Below are positions 7,729 through 16,028 of a stretch of 64,000 nt of DNA, piece by piece (within the stretch, counting starts at the first letter, position 1; each line of letters begins with the position of its first letter). Under the pieces are notes generated by a model. The model did not search any database and was not told the origin of the DNA. It saw only the letters and a program-made list of their open reading frames with translations. A program made the translations under genes and the position numbers. This stretch comes from Streptomyces montanisoli (GTDB taxonomy: Bacteria; Actinomycetota; Actinomycetes; Streptomycetales; Streptomycetaceae): the NCBI RefSeq assembly GCF_017813245.1, contig NZ_JAGIQL010000014.1, positions 1-64,000 of the forward strand, written 5' to 3'.

Positions 7729-8592
7729 TCAAGGTTGCGTTCGTTGCTCCTGCGAGCGCCAGATGTACGGTGTCGTGCCGGCGTTGCGCCGGAAGAAGGT
7801 TGTGAAGTTGCCAGGGTCGTCAAAGCCCACCCTGGTTGCGATTCGGGCCGTGGTCAGATGGGTATACGCGAGCAGGCGCTTCGCTTCGAGCGCGATACGT
7901 TCGTCGGCGAGCTGCTTGGCGCTGCGACCGAAAGTGGCCTGTGTGGCGCGGTTCAAGGTGCGGGCACTGCAACCGAGTTGCGCGGCGTACCACGCCGTGC
8001 CTCGACGTTCCACAACGTGCTCTTCGAGCAGGCGCTCGAACTCACCACACAGCGACGTCGCGGAGGCGCGGATCACCGTCGTCTGAACGGGGGCAACTCG
8101 GAGCAGCAGGCCGGCGAGCACGTGTCGAAGAACCGCCGGACGAGAAAGTACGGGGTTCGCGACGGCCACCTCGTGCTCTACGGCGAGATGGTTGACCGCC
8201 GACCGGGCCAGGGCGAACTGTTCGGCTCCCAGGTGCCAGGTGATCGGCCTGCCGGACCGGCTGAGCGAGTCCGCGACCGCCGCCGCGGTGGCCGTGAAGA
8301 GGACCAGCCGGCCCTGCACCTCGTCCACGTCGGTCCACGCGTGCACCATGCCGGGGCGCAGCCACGCGACTGACCCAGGCAGAAGGTCGTAGTCGACGAA
8401 GTCGGCGCGATGCGTCCCGGCGCCGGCTTCCACGAGCGCAAAAACATGGAACGTCGGCCGTTGCAGCCCACGACGCCGTCCCGACCGGTCCATCTGACGC
8501 AGGTCCGCGAAGGTGAGCACCTCGACCGGGAGATGGGAAGCCCCCACCGCAGGCTGGTACGGCACCTGCCAGATCACTTGTCCACTATCCAC
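7729..8592 (-). CDS. AraC-family transcriptional regulator
   Basis: 287 residues from a GTG. The N-terminal half is a cupin-like AraC ligand domain (THRADFVDYDLLPGSVAWLRPGMVH-type). The C-terminal half has two HTH motifs, including TAWYAAQLGCSARTLNRATQ and ARIATRVGFDDPGNFTTFFRR, ending in the typical GTTPYIWR. It is divergent from the NTF2-like and tautomerase genes starting at 8701, its likely targets. The ligand is unknown. Confidence 0.9.
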   Translation of the reverse strand: MDSGQVIWQVPYQPAVGASHLPVEVLTFADLRQMDRSGRRRGLQRPTFHVFALVEAGAGTHRADFVDYDLLPGSVAWLRPGMVHAWTDVDEVQGRLVLFTATAAAVADSLSRSGRPITWHLGAEQFALARSAVNHLAVEHEVAVANPVLSRPAVLRHVLAGLLLRVAPVQTTVIRASATSLCGEFERLLEEHVVERRGTAWYAAQLGCSARTLNRATQATFGRSAKQLADERIALEAKRLLAYTHLTTARIATRVGFDDPGNFTTFFRRNAGTTPYIWRSQEQRTQP

Positions 8593-8700
8593 AATGTCGT
8601 GTCTTCCTCACCTACGTCGCGCCCGATCTCCCAACCTAACGTCGTGGACGTCAGACAAATACGCGCGGCCGCCCGGCTCGGGCAGCCGAGGGAGGAACCC

Positions 8701-9078
8701 ATGGCGACCATGATCTCGACCGCACTCGACCTTTCTGCGGCCTTCGACAGCCGCCTCAACGACGGTGACCTTCCCAGGCTGATGGAGTTGCTCGCCGACA
8801 CCGCGGTGAGCCGAACACCGCAGGGCGATGTCCTGACCGACCGCAAGGCGATCGAGGCGGACCTTGCCGGGATGATCACGGCGAAGGCAGTTTTGCACAA
8901 CACGCCGCGCGTGGTCCTCGAAGCCGATGACGTGGCGCTGCTGCTCATCGACTGGGTGCTCGAAATCGACACGCCGACCGGCCGTGCGGACTTGGCGGGC
9001 ACAACGGCCAACATCGCACGACGCGACGAGACCGGATCGTGGCGACTGGCCGTCCTCAACCCGGGTGGCACGAACTGA
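8701..9078 (+). CDS. SnoaL/NTF2-like small protein
   Basis: 125 residues from an ATG preceded by GGGAGGAACCC. The sequence (AAFDSRLNDGDLPRLMELL, ... ADLAGTTANIARRDETGSWRLAVLNPGG) fits the cone-shaped alpha+beta NTF2/SnoaL fold, a scaffold used by cyclases, isomerases and binding proteins. No catalytic residue can be assigned. It heads a short unit with the tautomerase-like gene, opposite the AraC regulator. Confidence 0.72.
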   Translation: MATMISTALDLSAAFDSRLNDGDLPRLMELLADTAVSRTPQGDVLTDRKAIEADLAGMITAKAVLHNTPRVVLEADDVALLLIDWVLEIDTPTGRADLAGTTANIARRDETGSWRLAVLNPGGTN

Positions 9079-9149
9079 CCCACCTGCTGGCCAGGTCCCA
9101 ACCACCTCATGCCGCAGGCGCGTTCTCCACAGGTACCGGCGAACCCACC

Positions 9150-9395
9150 TTGCCGCTGTACTACGTCGAGATCACCACGCTGTCCGGCGCATTGGACACC
9201 AACGCCAAGCACAATCTCGAGCACGCGATCACCACAGCGATCCTCGAGCTCGAAGGATCCCGCGACCGGCAGCAGCCGAACGACCTCAACCGGGTATGGG
9301 TGCGGTTCTTCGACGTGCCTGACGGCGACTTGATCGTCGGAGGAGAGTCGACCTCGCTTGCCGGGCTCCGGGCACTCGTCGCCAGTCAGCACTGA
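9150..9395 (+). CDS. 4-oxalocrotonate tautomerase-like protein
   Basis: From the TTG at 9150 the protein reads MPLYYVEITTLSGALD and has 81 residues. A Pro directly after the initiator Met is required in tautomerases, where Pro1 is the catalytic base, so this start is preferred although the open frame extends upstream and no good ribosome site is visible. The segment NRVWVRFFDVPDGDLIVGGE matches the family's C-terminal strand. It is co-directional with the NTF2-like gene 71 bp upstream. Substrate unknown. Confidence 0.62.
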   Translation: MPLYYVEITTLSGALDTNAKHNLEHAITTAILELEGSRDRQQPNDLNRVWVRFFDVPDGDLIVGGESTSLAGLRALVASQH

Positions 9396-9603
9396 GCACG
9401 CCTCGCAGCCCGTCGGCGGTGGCACCGTCCTCGCGCCACAGGGCGAAGCAGTAGAACACCGCCGGCCAGGCCGGAAGATCGTGCGGCAGGAGCCGCCACC
9501 GACAACTGGTCCGGTTCTGACCAGTGGTTCGATCAACGCCCACTGCCCGTCGGTCAAGGTCCGCCTCGGCTGCGGGGCGCGGTGGTCTCAGTTCTGGTCT
9601 CAT
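9396..9603 (-). pseudogene. IS5-family transposase N-terminal remnant
   Basis: The minus strand encodes LTDGQWALIEPLV in one frame and, shifted, CRWRLLPHDLPAWPAVFYCFALWREDG in another. Both are typical of the N-terminus of IS5-type transposases (TDxQWxxIEPLL ... WRxLPxDFPPWxTVYxxFxxWxxDG). The catalytic domain is gone, and the remnant is frameshifted and only about 200 bp long. The direct repeat at 9582-9600 overlaps its start. Confidence 0.78.
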
Positions 9604-9636
9604 TCGCCCCCGTCCGGCTCCGTCCGGAGCAGATCG

Positions 9637-9897
9637 TCAGTCCCACCGCCGGGCGAAATCAGCTCCGGCCAGCAGGTCCCCGGTCCGCACGATCGGATCG
9701 TCGATCCCCATCGCCTGCATCACGTCAGCGGCAGAAGCCACGTATCTTCCCTTCACCTTCGTGACGCGACAGGGAAAGCGATGAGCCCTCACCAGTCCAG
9801 GCGCCTTTGACGCGTCCACACCGAGCAGATCTGCCACCGTGCGCAGGGGCACGGGCTCAGTCAGCCACTGCGACAGCCGCATCGCGCCGGGGCTCAT
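9637..9897 (-). CDS. small HTH/excisionase-like protein
   Basis: 86 residues. The middle (PLRTVADLLGVDASKAPGLVRAHRFPCRVTKVKGRYVASAADVMQAMGI) resembles a winged-helix or MerR-like DNA-reading domain as found in excisionases. The ATG overlaps the stop of the upstream gene (ATGA) and has an excellent AGGAGGAA site, so the pair is translationally coupled. Function is unproven; its place in an accessory tract fits a regulator or recombination-directionality role. Confidence 0.65.
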   Translation of the reverse strand: MSPGAMRLSQWLTEPVPLRTVADLLGVDASKAPGLVRAHRFPCRVTKVKGRYVASAADVMQAMGIDDPIVRTGDLLAGADFARRWD

Positions 9898-10613
9898 TCG
9901 ACTTCCTCCTGCGTTGCGACGGCCTCGTCGGCATCACCTTCCGGCCCCAGCCTCGGATCCGAGCCGAGGTACTCACCCAGGACCCCGAGGCGATGCAACG
10001 TTGCGCCCATGCGCTCGCCGCCGACACGCTCCTTCACCAAGGGATCCTCCCCATCGACCACCTGAATGTCCGATTCGTTGCGGATGGGCGTGTAGCCGTC
10101 GTCAATTGGGCTCGCACGGTCGACAAGGCTTTGCGGATCCGTCGTGCGCTCGGCCGGATCCGCCCGCTCGACCATCCAGCCGGCAGCATTGGCGGATCGA
10201 ACGACCTCATCACGGACGTCATCGGCCCGGGCGCCCAACGCCAGGCCGTACAGAGCACCGAACACCATGGCCGACCTCACGTCTGCAACGTCGACGCAGA
10301 GCCTTCTCGAGACTCGCGCGGCTGACTTCCGCAGGTAGGGGATGACGAAGTACAACGCGAGCAACTGGCTACGCTGAGCCAGATTCGGCACGTCGCTGTG
10401 AGCATCTCGCCCCACACACCGCCACAACGCATCCCGCAGCGCAACGTCAGTGGCTCCTCGTGCTGCCGCTTCCTTCGCCTCCGAGAGTGTGAGGTGCTCG
10501 CTCACCAAGCACCTTTCCCCGGGTGCGTGCGGGCAGATCAATTGCCCACCGAGCAACTCCGGAGCCCTTAGCTCGATCGACCTGAAGATGTCCGCCGAAG
10601 GCAGCAAGGACAT
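9894..10613 (-). CDS. hypothetical protein with possible sigma-region-2-like segment
   Basis: 239 residues from the ATG at 10613, chosen for GGGAGGAG 7 nt upstream; the open frame extends another 80 codons without coding character. The middle part (QRSQLLALYFVIPYLRKSAARVSRRLCVDVADVRSAMVFGALYGLALG) recalls the alpha-helical region 2 of sigma factors, but no region 4 is present. It is coupled to the small HTH-like gene at 9637. The role is not known; the sigma-like resemblance is an inference from pattern only. Confidence 0.6.
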   Translation of the reverse strand: MSLLPSADIFRSIELRAPELLGGQLICPHAPGERCLVSEHLTLSEAKEAAARGATDVALRDALWRCVGRDAHSDVPNLAQRSQLLALYFVIPYLRKSAARVSRRLCVDVADVRSAMVFGALYGLALGARADDVRDEVVRSANAAGWMVERADPAERTTDPQSLVDRASPIDDGYTPIRNESDIQVVDGEDPLVKERVGGERMGATLHRLGVLGEYLGSDPRLGPEGDADEAVATQEEVE

Positions 10614-10849
10614 GGCCTCTCCTCCCTTTGTTCCGCCAACGGGAGGAGGTTCACCATTGCGGAGGGCATCCATCCGCCTGCCTAGCAGCATGCGCTGGAG
10701 AGAGTGAATGGCACGCCGTGACCGAGTGAAGCCGCACAGCCCAGAGGCCATGCGTGGGAAGGCCCATGGGTTGGCCTCCGGTCCCCTTGGGTCATCGATC
10801 ACATCTGCTTCTTGGTAAGAGCAGCTACACCGGGAGTATGGTGACTTGT

Positions 10850-11128
10850 ATGGCAACCAAAAAGGTGACGGTGACGATCCCCGAGGACCTCCTGGACGAG
10901 ATCCGCGCTGATGCGGCCGAGCGGGGACTCTCCTCCTACGTCGCAGAAGCCCTGCGCTACAAACGCGACCGAGACCGGCTGCTGGAGCTGGTCGACTGGC
11001 TGCAGGAGGAACACGGCCCGGTCAGCGAGGACGAGCGCGCGGCAGCACTGGAGGAACTGGAAGATCTCGACACCGAACACGAGCGCCGCCGGACCACCGG
11101 TGGACACCACGCCGGGGAAGCTGCGTGA
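10850..11128 (+). CDS. ribbon-helix-helix antitoxin
   Basis: About 92 residues starting MATKKVTVTIPEDLLDEIR. A strand plus two helices forms the RHH DNA-binding fold, and the acidic helical C-terminus (LEELEDLDTEHERR) would wrap the toxin. In-frame starts at 10838 (ATG) and 10841 (GTG) lie nearer to the GGGAG site and cannot be excluded. The stop overlaps the toxin's GTG. The antitoxin is expected to repress its own promoter. Confidence 0.85.
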   Translation: MATKKVTVTIPEDLLDEIRADAAERGLSSYVAEALRYKRDRDRLLELVDWLQEEHGPVSEDERAAALEELEDLDTEHERRRTTGGHHAGEAA

Positions 11129-11550
11129 AGAAGCGGGCCGATCGGCGCAGGCCACGGGCACCGCGCGTCTTCGTACTCGACTGCGAAGCTCTGTCTCTTG
11201 CTGTGCGTGGAGACCGAAAGATGATCTCTTGGCTCGACCTCGCAGCGCGGGGCGAAGCTGAGGTGGTCACGTCTCCCATGACGCTGGTAGAAGCATATGA
11301 CGGCAGAACCACCGAGCAGCGATGGGACTGGGTACTCTCCCGGCTCAAGGTCGCCGATATCGGGAAGGACGAGGCCCGCCAGGCGCGCCGTCTGCTGGCC
11401 GATGCCAAGCTTCACGGCCATGAATACGCGATCGACGCCGTGCTTGCGGTCATCGCCCGGCAGCAGAAAGGGCAGGTCACCCTATTCACATCGGATGCGG
11501 ACGATCTAGAAAAGCTGGTCCCGGAGTCGATCGTCGTCAAGCCCCTGTGA
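11125..11550 (+). CDS. PIN-domain toxin (VapC-like ribonuclease)
   Basis: 141 residues from a GTG overlapping the antitoxin stop (GTGA). The acidic PIN quartet is visible: D19 in VFVLDCEAL, E55 in TLVEAYDG, D104 in YAIDAVLAV and D124 in FTSDADDL. It should be a metal-dependent RNase, often cutting tRNA or rRNA, neutralised by the RHH protein. The first 12 residues are very basic. Complete motifs suggest it is active. Confidence 0.87.
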   Translation: MKKRADRRRPRAPRVFVLDCEALSLAVRGDRKMISWLDLAARGEAEVVTSPMTLVEAYDGRTTEQRWDWVLSRLKVADIGKDEARQARRLLADAKLHGHEYAIDAVLAVIARQQKGQVTLFTSDADDLEKLVPESIVVKPL

Positions 11551-11725
11551 TCGGCGGCGCGGGTCTGACTCCGGTCTCATTCGCTCTGGTAGAGCACTGT
11601 CCATCTTCCGCCCGCGCCAGTCGGCGGAACCCGGGCCCCTCGGCCGTGGCACGCACGTTCCCGTGCGCAAGTTCTCCTGCCGAGCCGTAATCTGCCTCTT
11701 GCGAACGACGGAACGGTGAGCATCC

Positions 11726-12514
11726 ATGGCCAAGGCGCACGAGCGGATCGCGGTGCGCCCGCCCGCGCGCGTCAGCGTCGTCACCGCCGTGCACGGGCCG
11801 TCCGCTCGCTTTCTGCCCGAGGCGTACAAGTCCCTGTGCGCCCAGGAGTTGCCCGAAGGCTGCGAGTGGCACTGGGTCGTCCAGCAGGACGGCATGACCG
11901 GCGAAGTCGCCGAGTACGTGCCCGACGATCCGCGCGTGACGTTCACGCAGGGGCGCTGCGGTGGTCCCGCCACGGCGCGTACGTTGGCGCTCGCGCGGGC
12001 GGACGGCGCGTACATCAAGGTCCTGGACGCCGACGACCAGCTGCTCCCGGGAGCTCTGGCGCGCGATCTGACGGCGCTGGAAGCGGACCCGTCCATCGGC
12101 TGGGCGACGTCCCGGGTGCTGGACCTGCTGCCCGACGGAAGCACCGCCGGCTTCCCGTCCGACCCGGATGCGGGGCCGATCGAGCGCGGGGCGGTCCTGG
12201 AGTTCTGGCGGGCGAACGGCTACCGGGCCCAGGTCCACCCGGCGACGCTCTTCGCACGCCGGGAGCTGGTCGTCGCGCTCGGCGGGTGGATGGCGCTGCC
12301 CGCCTCGGAGGACACCGGGCTGCTGCTCGCGCTCAACGCCGTGAGCACCGGGTGGTTCACCCCGGACGTCGGCATGCTGTATCGCAAATGGCCTGGTCAG
12401 ACCACCCACCAGGCAGCCCACACGAACCCAGCCGAACGCGGGGCGCGGATGGCCGTCGTGGAAGCCAGGGCTCTTCAGCTGTCGCACCTGGGATGGACGT
12501 ACCCGATGTCGTGA
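11726..12514 (+). CDS. family 2 glycosyltransferase
   Basis: 262 residues. A GT-A nucleotide-sugar domain starts at RVSVVTAVHGPSARFLPEAYKSL and has GPATARTLALARADGAYIKVLDADDQL, with the metal-binding DxD in LDADD near residue 100. The later SEDTGLLLAL provides the acidic acceptor-side region. No membrane segment, so a cytoplasmic enzyme is likely. It stands alone at the right border of the accessory tract; substrate unknown. Confidence 0.88.
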   Translation: MAKAHERIAVRPPARVSVVTAVHGPSARFLPEAYKSLCAQELPEGCEWHWVVQQDGMTGEVAEYVPDDPRVTFTQGRCGGPATARTLALARADGAYIKVLDADDQLLPGALARDLTALEADPSIGWATSRVLDLLPDGSTAGFPSDPDAGPIERGAVLEFWRANGYRAQVHPATLFARRELVVALGGWMALPASEDTGLLLALNAVSTGWFTPDVGMLYRKWPGQTTHQAAHTNPAERGARMAVVEARALQLSHLGWTYPMS

Positions 12515-12621
12515 GCGGCCGGGGTCGAGGGATCAATCACCGGGTGCGGCAAGCCTCTTGGGCTTCTAAGATTCTCCAGGGATGCAAAGGACGCAGTTGA
12601 CTCGGGTCTCTGGGGGACGAC

Positions 12622-13191
12622 TTGGGAACCGGCGAGCAGATCGTGACGGTGGTGGCCGTGCTGCTCGGTGCGCTCACGACGCACCTCACCAACCACCTGA
12701 CGCAGCGCGGCAAGGTCAAGTACGAGCTGCTGACACGATGGGACAACCGCAAGCTCGACGCCTACTCGCAGTTCGTCGACCGCGTGCGGACGGGCATCTT
12801 CCTGGCGGTCAGGCTCTACGAGCACCGCGAGGGCCTGCGGCTCAGCGACATCCCCGAGACCGAGCTGGTCGCCGACCTGGCCGAGGCCGAGCGGTTCCAG
12901 GGCCGGTCCTTCGAGCAGATCATGCTCCTCGGCGGGGACGACGTCGTCGAGGCCGCGCACGAGCTGCACGCGGCGGTGCGTGCGATCGACTGGCAGGCCA
13001 ACGGCAAGGTGACCGGCACGTTGGAGGAGTGGCGGGAGCGCAACCGTGTCGCGTTCCGCGCCATCAACACCTTCCACGAGTCAGCGCGCGCGGACCTCGG
13101 CGTACGGGGGCGCGTGACCGGTGAACAGCACCCGGAACGCGACCTGTTGCTGCCGGCCGCCCGGCAGGACGCCGACGCGGCCGGCGAGTAG
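12622..13191 (+). CDS. hypothetical membrane-anchored helical protein
   Basis: 189 residues from TTG 12622 with GGGGGA upstream. One N-terminal hydrophobic helix (QIVTVVAVLLGALTTHL) precedes a soluble, charged helical region. It is similar in layout to many short actinobacterial proteins of unknown role. It is not obviously part of an operon: the glycosyltransferase ends 107 bp upstream and the PadR operon starts 124 bp downstream. Confidence 0.72.
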   Translation: MGTGEQIVTVVAVLLGALTTHLTNHLTQRGKVKYELLTRWDNRKLDAYSQFVDRVRTGIFLAVRLYEHREGLRLSDIPETELVADLAEAERFQGRSFEQIMLLGGDDVVEAAHELHAAVRAIDWQANGKVTGTLEEWRERNRVAFRAINTFHESARADLGVRGRVTGEQHPERDLLLPAARQDADAAGE

Positions 13192-13274
13192 CGCGCTCTC
13201 GGGCCCTCGTGCTCTTGGGCTCTCGGGCCCTTGGGGCTCTCGGCCGAGGCACTCGATACCAACTTTTTGCCTGA

Positions 13275-13306
13275 CTATTCACTCAGTACATGTACTGAGT
13301 GAATAG
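13275..13306 (+). promoter_or_regulatory. 32-bp perfect palindrome, PadR operator
   Basis: CTATTCACTCAGTACA is followed directly by its exact reverse complement, with no spacer, ending 9 bp before the padR-like ATG. AT content is higher than the surroundings. Such long dyads over the start region are typical autoregulatory sites of PadR proteins, which bind as dimers. It would block the whole padR-ABC-permease operon. Confidence 0.85.
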
Positions 13307-13315
13307 TGTGGCCCC

Positions 13316-13849
13316 ATGAGCACCCGCCATATCCTCCTTGGCCTGCTCGCCATGGGCCCGAGGCACGGATACGACCTCAAACACCGGCACGACGAGCGCT
13401 TCCCGCAGGCCCGGCCGCTCGCCTTCGGGCAGGTCTACACAACGCTGCAGCGCCTGGTGCGGGACGGGCTCGCCGAGGTCGAGGAGACCGGTTCCGACGG
13501 CGGGCCCGAGCGGACCATGTACCGCAGCACGGACGCCGGCGCCCGCGAACTCGCCGACTGGGCCGGGTCCGTCACGCCGTCCGCGCCGTTCGTCGCGAAC
13601 GAGATCTTCGCGAAGGTCGTCGTCGCGATCCTGTCCGGCGGTGACCCGGCGGCCTACCTGGCAGCGCAGCGGGCCTCGCACATGCAGCGGATGCGAGAGC
13701 TCACGGCGGTGAAGTCCGCGAAGGACGCCGACCTCACCACCGTGCTCTCGGCGGACTACGCCCTCACCCACCTCAACGCCGATCTGCGCTGGATGACGAC
13801 CACCGCCGACCGGCTCGCCACCCTGACCGCGGAGGTCGAATCAACGTGA
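13316..13849 (+). CDS. PadR-family transcriptional repressor
   Basis: 177 residues. A winged HTH (HILLGLLAMGPRHGYDLKHR, AFGQVYTTLQRLVRDGLAEVE) is followed by a helical C-terminal dimerisation region (Vir_act_alpha_C type). It lies just after the 32-bp palindrome and has no clear ribosome site, so it may be leaderless. The stop overlaps the ABC gene's GTG. PadR proteins commonly control adjacent drug-efflux ABC transporters. Confidence 0.92.
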   Translation: MSTRHILLGLLAMGPRHGYDLKHRHDERFPQARPLAFGQVYTTLQRLVRDGLAEVEETGSDGGPERTMYRSTDAGARELADWAGSVTPSAPFVANEIFAKVVVAILSGGDPAAYLAAQRASHMQRMRELTAVKSAKDADLTTVLSADYALTHLNADLRWMTTTADRLATLTAEVEST

Positions 13850-14547
13850 ACACCACCGAGTCCGCGCACGGCCAACCGCTGCTCGCAGCAAGGGGCTTGT
13901 ACAAGGCCTACGGTTCGACCCCCGCGCTGCGCGGCGCGTCGGCACAGCTGCGAGCCGGCGAGATCGTCGCGGTGACAGGCCCGAGCGGCAGCGGTAAGTC
14001 CTCCCTGCTGCACTGCATGGCGGGGATGGTCCGCCCCGACCACGGGCAGGTGATGTACGGCGACGAGCACCTCGCCCACGCGTCCGAGGATCGGCTCAGC
14101 GAGCTGCGCCGGACCCAGTTCGCGGTGGTGTTCCAGTTCGGGCAGCTGATCCCCGAGCTGACAGCGGTCGACAACGTCTCCCTTCCACTGATCCTGGGCG
14201 GGACGGATCGACGCACCGCCCATGGTCAGGCGCATTCCTGGCTGGAGCGGTTCGGAGTGCTGGACCGGGCCGAGGCACGCCCCGGCGAACTCAGCGGCGG
14301 CCAGGAACAGCGCGTAGCCCTGGCCCGTGCTCTGGTCACCGGCCCGAGGATCGTGTTCGCAGACGAGCCGACAGGAGCACTGGACTCGCTCGCGGGTGAG
14401 CAGGTGATGACCGAGCTGACCGCCGCCGCACGGGAGTTGGGCGCGGCGGTGCTGCTGGTGACGCACGACGCGACGATCGCCGCCTATGCCGACCGTGAGA
14501 TCCGGCTGACGGACGGCCGGACGGGCGCCCTGGAGGTGTCGGCGTGA
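13846..14547 (+). CDS. ABC transporter ATP-binding protein (MacB/LolD type)
   Basis: 233 residues from a GTG overlapping the padR stop (GTGA). Walker A GPSGSGKSS (about residue 45), Q-loop VFQFGQ, signature LSGGQEQRVALARAL, Walker B RIVFADEPTGALDS and H-loop LVTHD are all present. It should power the FtsX-like permease encoded next. Export of an antimicrobial or peptide is inferred from the PadR context. Confidence 0.95.
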   Translation: MNTTESAHGQPLLAARGLYKAYGSTPALRGASAQLRAGEIVAVTGPSGSGKSSLLHCMAGMVRPDHGQVMYGDEHLAHASEDRLSELRRTQFAVVFQFGQLIPELTAVDNVSLPLILGGTDRRTAHGQAHSWLERFGVLDRAEARPGELSGGQEQRVALARALVTGPRIVFADEPTGALDSLAGEQVMTELTAAARELGAAVLLVTHDATIAAYADREIRLTDGRTGALEVSA

Positions 14548-15950
14548 GAGGCGTTGGCGTGAGAGGTGGCGGCGCGAGTGGTGGCGGTGTGAGCGGTGGC
14601 GGTGTGAGTGGTGGCGGTGTGAGAGCGGATCTGCGGCTGGCCTGGTTGCTGACCAGCGGTTCCGACCGGCGTGAATGGTGGCGGATCGGCCTCACGGCCG
14701 TGGGCGCGGCCGGTGTGGCCGCCTTCGGTGCGATGGCCGCTGCCGTGGCGTCCGTACACGGGTACGTGCACCTCTCGCTCACCGATGGCCTGCTGGACGC
14801 TCCGGGCGAGCGCAGTGGTGTGCTCCTGGCACTGCTGCTTCTGCTGGTACCGGGCCTCGGCTTCCTCGGGCAGTGCGCCCGGCTGGGCGCCGTGCACCGC
14901 GATCGCCGTATGGCCCGGCTGCGCCTGGCGGGCGCCGCGCCGGTTCGGGTACGGCGGATCGCCGCACTGGAGGCCGGAGTTGCTTGCCTGGCGGGCTCGA
15001 TCGTTGGCTCCGCAGCCGTGGCCGCATGCGTGCTCTACGCGGGCCGCCCGCCGGCTCGGCTGTGGTGGCTGGTGGCCGCTGTCCTGCTCGCGGTCCCGGT
15101 CGTGGGCGTGGCGGTGAGCCTGACCGCGCTGCGCCGGGTGGTCGCGTCGCCCCTCGGCGAGGTGCGAAGGTTGCGCGGTGGACGAGGCGGCGGCCGGGCC
15201 CTCGCACTGGGCGTGTTCCTGGTCGTGGTGGCCGTGAGCGGCGGCATCCTCGCGCCCGCGTACGGGGCGGCCGGGCTGGCTCCCATGTTCCTGTTCTGGG
15301 TGTTGCTCCTGGTCGGCGCCGGGGCCCTGGGGGTGAGCGGTGGCATGGCCAGGCTGGCAGGACGCCGGTACGCGGCGCGCGCCGAGAGTCCGGCCCTGCT
15401 GATCGCCGCCGAGCGGCTGTCCGCCGATCCCTGGGCCGCGGCGCGCACCCATGCGGCCGTCCTGCTGGTGACGGTGGCGGGCACCGGCTTCGTGGGCGTA
15501 CGGAAAGCGTTGCTCGAGGGTCTGCACCACAACGACTACGGCCCCACCGACCTGGACTTCTACACCGCCGGGATCGACCTGGCGGGTGCGGCGGTGCTGG
15601 TCGGTCTCCTCATCGTCCTCGTCTCGGTCGCCGTGAGCGCCGCCGAATCCGTGGCCGCCCGGCGCCGGGCACTCGCCCGGCAGGTCGCCGCGGGCGTGCC
15701 GCGGAAGGTCCTGCGCCATGCGGTACTCCTCGAGACCGCCTTGCCACTGGCACCGGCTCTGCTGATCGCGGGCGCGGGCGGGCTGGTCGTCGGGATCTGG
15801 TACGCGTCGCTCGTCGGACACGAATTCACCGTGCCGTACACGGCCCTGGCCGTCCCGCCGCTGATGCTCGCCGCCTGCCTCCTGTCCGTGGCCACCTCGC
15901 TGCCCCTGCTGCGTCGCTCGGCGCGGCCGGCGGAGCTCAGGCACGCTTGA
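14544..15950 (+). CDS. FtsX-like ABC permease
   Basis: Up to 468 residues with about 8-10 hydrophobic helices and two FtsX-like halves separated by a stretch of about 100 residues (RRLRGGRGGGRALALGVFLV ...). The GTG overlaps the ATPase stop by 4 nt. The first 28 codons are a 15-bp tandem repeat encoding VSGGG units, each beginning with GTG, so the true start could be any of several GTGs; the conserved protein starts near RADLRLAWLL. It pairs with the ATPase in a MacB-like exporter, without a recognisable large periplasmic domain. Confidence 0.9.
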   Translation: MRGVGVRGGGASGGGVSGGGVSGGGVRADLRLAWLLTSGSDRREWWRIGLTAVGAAGVAAFGAMAAAVASVHGYVHLSLTDGLLDAPGERSGVLLALLLLLVPGLGFLGQCARLGAVHRDRRMARLRLAGAAPVRVRRIAALEAGVACLAGSIVGSAAVAACVLYAGRPPARLWWLVAAVLLAVPVVGVAVSLTALRRVVASPLGEVRRLRGGRGGGRALALGVFLVVVAVSGGILAPAYGAAGLAPMFLFWVLLLVGAGALGVSGGMARLAGRRYAARAESPALLIAAERLSADPWAAARTHAAVLLVTVAGTGFVGVRKALLEGLHHNDYGPTDLDFYTAGIDLAGAAVLVGLLIVLVSVAVSAAESVAARRRALARQVAAGVPRKVLRHAVLLETALPLAPALLIAGAGGLVVGIWYASLVGHEFTVPYTALAVPPLMLAACLLSVATSLPLLRRSARPAELRHA

Positions 15951-15967
15951 GCGTCGCGAAGATAGTG

Positions 15968-16006
15968 GTGGCGGAACTCTGGCGTACCAGTGGCGGAACT
16001 CTGGCG
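15968..16006 (+). repeat. 17-bp direct repeat at the GntR promoter
   Basis: GTGGCGGAACTCTGGCG occurs at 15968-15984 and again at 15990-16006, a 22-bp period, or about two helical turns. TATGCT at 16016-16021 follows at -10 spacing from the ATG at 16029. Tandem half-sites next to a GntR gene suggest its operator. Confidence 0.65.
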
Positions 16007-16028
16007 GAGCTGTCCTATGCTGGGCCTG

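Noticed and set aside
2392..9600. The 19-bp repeats as tRNA att sites
   Set aside because: They do not match the 3' end of tRNA-Ser and no integrase gene is present, so classical attL/attR cannot be claimed.
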